From Robinsoniella peoriensis (lineage in GTDB: Bacteria > Bacillota > Clostridia > Lachnospirales > Lachnospiraceae), in the NCBI RefSeq assembly GCF_042680125.1, contig NZ_JBHTNY010000040.1: 64,000 nucleotides of DNA; one strand, given 5' to 3'. The position numbers and the translations under genes are program-made. The notes under the pieces are model-generated. The model did not search any database. It was given only the letters and a program-made list of their open reading frames with translations, and was not told the DNA's origin. How positions within the stretch are numbered: the first letter of the stretch is position 1; the number at the start of each line of letters is the position of its first letter. Shown here piece by piece: positions 60,690-64,000 of the stretch.

Positions 60690-61135
60690 TGGGAGCCGGT
60701 CCAGTATAGAGTCCCAGGGCACTTCCACCCAGCCGTTCATGCCATCCCTCAGGAGTGAACTGGGAGCAGACAATGGTAGAGGAATGTCCACACCGGTATT
60801 CCATTAGTTCCAGGAGATCGCGCTGTTCTGGATCTGCGGCAGAAATCAGCAGGAATTCATCCAGAATCAGTTTTTCAGCAGTTTTTTATGAAGAAGATCA
60901 TAATCGGGCGTGACAAGCACAGGGAGCTTGGAAGCTTATGGAAACAGTTTCAAATGCAACTCCTGGGCACTGGCAGAAGCAAGCTCTGTTTCTGAAACAG
61001 GATGTGCTTCCAGGGCATCAAAAACTTTTGCCACTGTGTTCCAGGAAACTTTTAGCGTATCCGTAATTCTCCGCTGGGTGAAGCCTTTTGCACGGAGTTG
61101 TAAAATGTGGTTCTCTACAGCGAATTGTCCATTTT
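60690..61135 (-). mobile_element. IS21-family remnant: IstA N-terminus joined to IstB C-terminus
   Basis: Minus strand, reading leftward. From about 61120 to a stop at 60936-60938 the frame reads LQLRAKGFTQRRITDTLKVS, then WNTVAKVFDALEAHP, the helix-turn-helix start of an IS21 IstA transposase. Beyond the stop it continues LPVLVTPDYDLLHKKLLKN, as in IstA, and then jumps (another stop) to LILDEFLLISAADPEQRDLL and STIVCSQFTPEGWHERLG, the end of the IstB ATPase, whose last part (DSILDR) is in a shifted frame. More than 1.5 kb of the element has been lost. No intact product is possible. It fills the 586-base gap between the cupin gene and regulator 3; the rest of that gap (61136-61249) shows nothing. 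Confidence 0.78.
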
Positions 61136-61249
61136 ACAAAAGTGGCTCTTTGTTGCGGACTGCATGGCTCTTCGTATCGGATTCACTGACTCAAACGGTA
61201 TATTCAATCGGCTTATAAATGAGATAGTAATCATGGTATACCATATCTG

Positions 61250-61990
61250 TCATCTTGTGGCACGGTATTCAGAAGGACTTAGACCTACGACTTGCTTAAA
61301 TGTTTTGCTAAAGTGGAACTGGTCCATGAATCCTATTTGCTGGCTAATAGAGGCAACTGTCAAATCGGTACTACGCAGTAATTGCTTGGCTAGCTTCATG
61401 CGATATTCTTTCAGGTATTTAGACGGTGTTATTTCTTCATATTTTGTGAATATTTTTGTTAGATAAGATAAAGAGAATCCAAATCGGTCAGCCAATGATC
61501 CAAGGTCTATTTGTTTACTATAATTATTATGAATGTATTCTTTTATTAAAGCAACAATTTCTTTTGGACTTTTACATAGTTGTGATTCGTCTAATTCGAA
61601 ATCACTTCTAGTTGCCAGTAAGTTTTTTTCTATTATAGACAAAGTTGTTTTTAGTTCTTCGAGATTAATTGGTTTTAAAAGGTAATCTTTTACATTATAA
61701 TGAATTGCTTCTTTTGCATATTCAAAGTCATTATGACCGCTTACAATGACACAGGTAATGAATGGAAATTCATCATATATTTTTTGCGCTAACTCTATAC
61801 CACTCATTTCCGGCATGCGTATATCTGTAAATACTACATTGGGAAGTAGTTCTTTTATGGATTCAAATGCTTCATATCCATTATTTACAATCGAGATTAC
61901 TTCAAAATTTTCATTTGCACGTGGAATATTTTTAGCGATATTGTTCGCGATAAGTCTTTCGTCATCCACAACAATTACTGAATATATCAT
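61250..61990 (-). CDS. YesN-type response regulator with AraC DNA-binding domain (pair 3)
   Basis: 246 residues, less than half the length of regulators 1 and 2 because the long middle region is missing. Receiver with VVDDE, phospho-acceptor D56 in FTDIRMPEMSG and LLKPINL; AraC-type HTH at about 145-246 (DLGSLADRFGFSLSYLTKIF, SISQQIGFMDQFHFSKTFKQ). Its start overlaps the kinase gene by four bases (ATGA). Target genes are not in the window: downstream lies only the IS21 remnant. Confidence 0.92.
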   Translation of the reverse strand: MIYSVIVVDDERLIANNIAKNIPRANENFEVISIVNNGYEAFESIKELLPNVVFTDIRMPEMSGIELAQKIYDEFPFITCVIVSGHNDFEYAKEAIHYNVKDYLLKPINLEELKTTLSIIEKNLLATRSDFELDESQLCKSPKEIVALIKEYIHNNYSKQIDLGSLADRFGFSLSYLTKIFTKYEEITPSKYLKEYRMKLAKQLLRSTDLTVASISQQIGFMDQFHFSKTFKQVVGLSPSEYRATR

Positions 61991-63831
61991 ATAGTTCTAC
62001 CTCCGCCTATTGTGATGATAGCGCCGGTTGGTATATTATTACTCAATCGGAAGATATGGTTACCATCGTATAATATTTTAAATCTTATATAAACATTCAT
62101 TAATCCCATTCCACTGATCTCCAAATTTGGTAGAATACCTGTCTTATCAATTTCTGCAATTTTATCATATAATGCTTGTAATTCTTCACTCTTAAACCCA
62201 GGACCATTATCCTTTATCTGTAATTCCCAATGGGTTGAAGTTATGGACCCTTTGACCTCAATACACCAGGGAGCTCTTGAGGTGGTTGTAAACTTAATAG
62301 CATTTTCAATAATAAGTTGCAGACATAACTTGGGGATTTGACAAGGTAGCATTTCAGATGGAATTTGAAAGGAAAAAGACAGATCATTATCATATCTTAT
62401 TTTCATACATTCCATATAATCTTTTGTACAGCTAATTTCATCGGACAGACTTACAAACGGTTCTTTACCGGATGATATATAGCGCAATATTCTGGAAATA
62501 TTCTGGCACATCATAATAATCTCATCATTCATATTTTCATCTGCCATTGCTTGTATGGTAGAAAGCGAATTGTATAAGAAGTGAGGATTCATCTGTGCTT
62601 GTAATGCCAACATTCTTGACTGCATTTCTCTTGTCTGCAGCTGAAGTCCATTTTCCATAGAAATTCGTGCATGTTCCTGCATTTTCAAAAGAGCTTGGTA
62701 AAGTGTATTTAATTCGGTAACATTGGTATCAATATCTTCAAATTCAGTGCGCTGCTCTATATCACCGGTTAATTGAAAAGATCTAACTTGCAGATACATA
62801 TGGTTTAAAGGAGTGCAGATCCTTTTGGCAATAATATATGATAGGGCAATGGTGGAGATACATACAAAAAGTAAAATGAAAATATTCATTATAATGTGTC
62901 GATAAATAGGTTTCATTATCTGAGTATTATCAGTAACCAGAACCGTTGTAAACTCACTATATTCGGAACTGTTGTAAAAAAGATATTGATTGGATGCTTT
63001 TAAATAGAGATGCATAATATTGGAATCTTTGTTGACGGCAGTAGAATTATCATGGATAGCTTTATAGTAGTTATTATCCTTATCAGTTTCTTCTACCGGA
63101 TAGATTTGTAAACCGTTCGAATCATAAATATAAACTTTTTCCTGATATGTATAGTTTATAGAATTGATGATATCTTTGAGTCCGACAAATGATTTTTTGA
63201 CTTCCACTATACCTTGTGGAACATTAAGTGAATTGTAATATAATCTGCTTAGGGAAATGAAATATTGTCCGTCCTCATGGGAAAAGTATTTACCGAGTAG
63301 CGGATCTTTATCACGAAAAATGTATTTTTTACCGGCCAAAGAAATAACAGTAGGATACCAGCTTTTTTGAGTTACACTATCATCTGTAGTAGAATTGTCA
63401 AGTCCGACACAAAAAACACCCTGGGAAAGGGCATATAATTTAACCTGATCAACGGGTGCATTTGGACCGATCATAGCAATAAGTAAGTCATAAAGTACCT
63501 TTGTGTTCTGTACATTATCTGGTTTTTGAGCAAGCTTATCCAGATCGGATGATTGCGTATCAATTTCAGTAAGAGCTAAAAAGTGTTTTTTAATTAAATT
63601 TGAATATATAATATTTTGAGAAACAGTATCTAAACTATCGATAGTGGTATCTAAATTCTCAGAAATATTCATCACATTATTTTCTATAGAGGTAAAGGAA
63701 TTCTTTTTAATTCTTTCGCTTTCGCTAATAACAAAAAGCCCCATGATAATAATAAAAGCAATGATAAAAAGTATAGTATAAGGGACAAATAATGTCTGCA
63801 AAATACTTTTTTGATCTTTCTTCTTTTTCAT
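61987..63831 (-). CDS. YesM-type sensor histidine kinase (pair 3)
   Basis: 614 residues. Short basic cytosolic start (KKKKDQKS), membrane segment about 15-35, extracellular region to about 295, second segment about 296-320, HAMP-like part, then QMNPHFLYNSLSTI with the phospho-histidine, and the ATPase part with LIIENAIKF and KDNGPGF. Base composition is visibly more AT-rich than the neighbouring glycan operon, and IS remains lie on both sides, so the pair may have been acquired or moved separately. Confidence 0.92.
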   Translation of the reverse strand: MKKKKDQKSILQTLFVPYTILFIIAFIIIMGLFVISESERIKKNSFTSIENNVMNISENLDTTIDSLDTVSQNIIYSNLIKKHFLALTEIDTQSSDLDKLAQKPDNVQNTKVLYDLLIAMIGPNAPVDQVKLYALSQGVFCVGLDNSTTDDSVTQKSWYPTVISLAGKKYIFRDKDPLLGKYFSHEDGQYFISLSRLYYNSLNVPQGIVEVKKSFVGLKDIINSINYTYQEKVYIYDSNGLQIYPVEETDKDNNYYKAIHDNSTAVNKDSNIMHLYLKASNQYLFYNSSEYSEFTTVLVTDNTQIMKPIYRHIIMNIFILLFVCISTIALSYIIAKRICTPLNHMYLQVRSFQLTGDIEQRTEFEDIDTNVTELNTLYQALLKMQEHARISMENGLQLQTREMQSRMLALQAQMNPHFLYNSLSTIQAMADENMNDEIIMMCQNISRILRYISSGKEPFVSLSDEISCTKDYMECMKIRYDNDLSFSFQIPSEMLPCQIPKLCLQLIIENAIKFTTTSRAPWCIEVKGSITSTHWELQIKDNGPGFKSEELQALYDKIAEIDKTGILPNLEISGMGLMNVYIRFKILYDGNHIFRLSNNIPTGAIITIGGGRTI

Positions 63832-63868
63832 GACGATCGCACCTCTGATATTTGTTTATATAATTGAA

Positions 63869-63897
63869 ATACTATCAGAAAATCTTTTATTAGTCAA
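63869..63897 (-). promoter_or_regulatory. Promoter of kinase/regulator pair 3
   Basis: Minus strand TTGACT (63897-63892), 17 bases, TAGTAT (63874-63869), about 40 bases before the kinase start. Confidence 0.55.
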
Positions 63898-63943
63898 TAG
63901 CAGCATATACCTTAAAGATAGACTTTGGATTGTCAACATTTAT

Positions 63944-64000
63944 TTAGACAACTTTTTTAAGGTTAGTAAGGCGATATTCTTTCGGTGTCAAATAGCCTAG
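63944..64000 (-). mobile_element. End of an IS3-type transposase gene (cut by window edge)
   Basis: The last 18 codons on the minus strand read LGYLTPKEYRLTNLKKVV before a TAA (63944-63946). The N-L-G-Y-x-T/S-P-x-E/Q-Y/F-R pattern is the usual C-terminus of IS3-family OrfB integrase-type transposases. The rest of the element lies beyond the window. Its right end should lie within 63900-63943. Confidence 0.6.

Overview
The window looks like a chromosomal segment of a low-to-moderate GC Firmicute, most probably a gut Lachnospiraceae (Clostridium cluster XIVa) relative. The grounds are strong AGGAGG-type ribosome sites, consensus TTGACA/TATAAT promoters, a BirA-type biotin operator, catabolite-repression (cre) motifs, CUT1 sugar ABC operons without their own ATPase paired with YesM/YesN-type two-component systems, an Rpn-family pseudogene, an orphan EutJ and a bacterial OGG1-type glycosylase. 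No rRNA, tRNA, CRISPR array or prophage was seen.

Layout. 1-5.6 kb: an XRE-cupin regulator divergent from a probable dipeptide-use operon (dipeptide epimerase, DUF819 membrane protein, CocE/S15 hydrolase, small protein). 5.6-9.4 kb: a BirA-controlled biotin operon bioY-bioB-bioD-bioA. 9.4-11 kb: a structured intergenic repeat, then a TetR/alkylation-repair pair transcribed leftward from a promoter that holds its own operator. 11-19 kb: sugar ABC transporter 1, sensor kinase and AraC-type regulator, and a UROD-like protein. 19-21 kb: acetyltransferase, AlkD-like protein, small protein. 21-26.8 kb: trehalose regulon (treR, PTS transporter, phosphotrehalase) with three matching operators, interrupted by a transposase scrap and a broken Rpn gene. 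26.8-31 kb: superoxide reductase, Vat-like acetyltransferase and RlaP-like nucleotidyltransferase (each of the last two preceded by tiny leader ORFs and inverted repeats), and a GH25-LysM lysozyme. 31-37.2 kb: a DAACS transporter with an unusual N-terminal domain, NYN-LOTUS protein, OGG-type glycosylase, 2-hydroxyacid dehydrogenase and orphan EutJ. 37.2-37.5 kb: second copy of the structured repeat inside a 259-bp near-palindrome. 37.7-41.8 kb: MarR-controlled heterodimeric ABC exporter. 42-44.6 kb: HPt protein and a REC/HD-GYP/GGDEF c-di-GMP enzyme. 44.8-47.3 kb: feoAB. 47.9-60.7 kb: a second YesMN-type system followed by a nine-gene glycan operon (SBP, two permeases, two oxidoreductases, a putative glycoside hydrolase of uncharacterised type, DUF624 protein, 50-aa protein, cupin). 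60.7-64 kb: an IS21 remnant, a third kinase/regulator pair and the end of an IS3-type transposase.

The most promising new material is non-coding: (i) two copies of a roughly 79-nt two-hairpin element with paired base changes, one inside a very long hairpin whose mismatches are largely G-U pairs, and (ii) back-to-back leader ORF/hairpin arrangements before the Vat-like and nucleotidyltransferase genes. Protein-level curiosities are the transporter fused to a possible GHKL-like domain and the glycan operon around an uncharacterised hydrolase. All functional calls are from reading the sequence; no database search was run.
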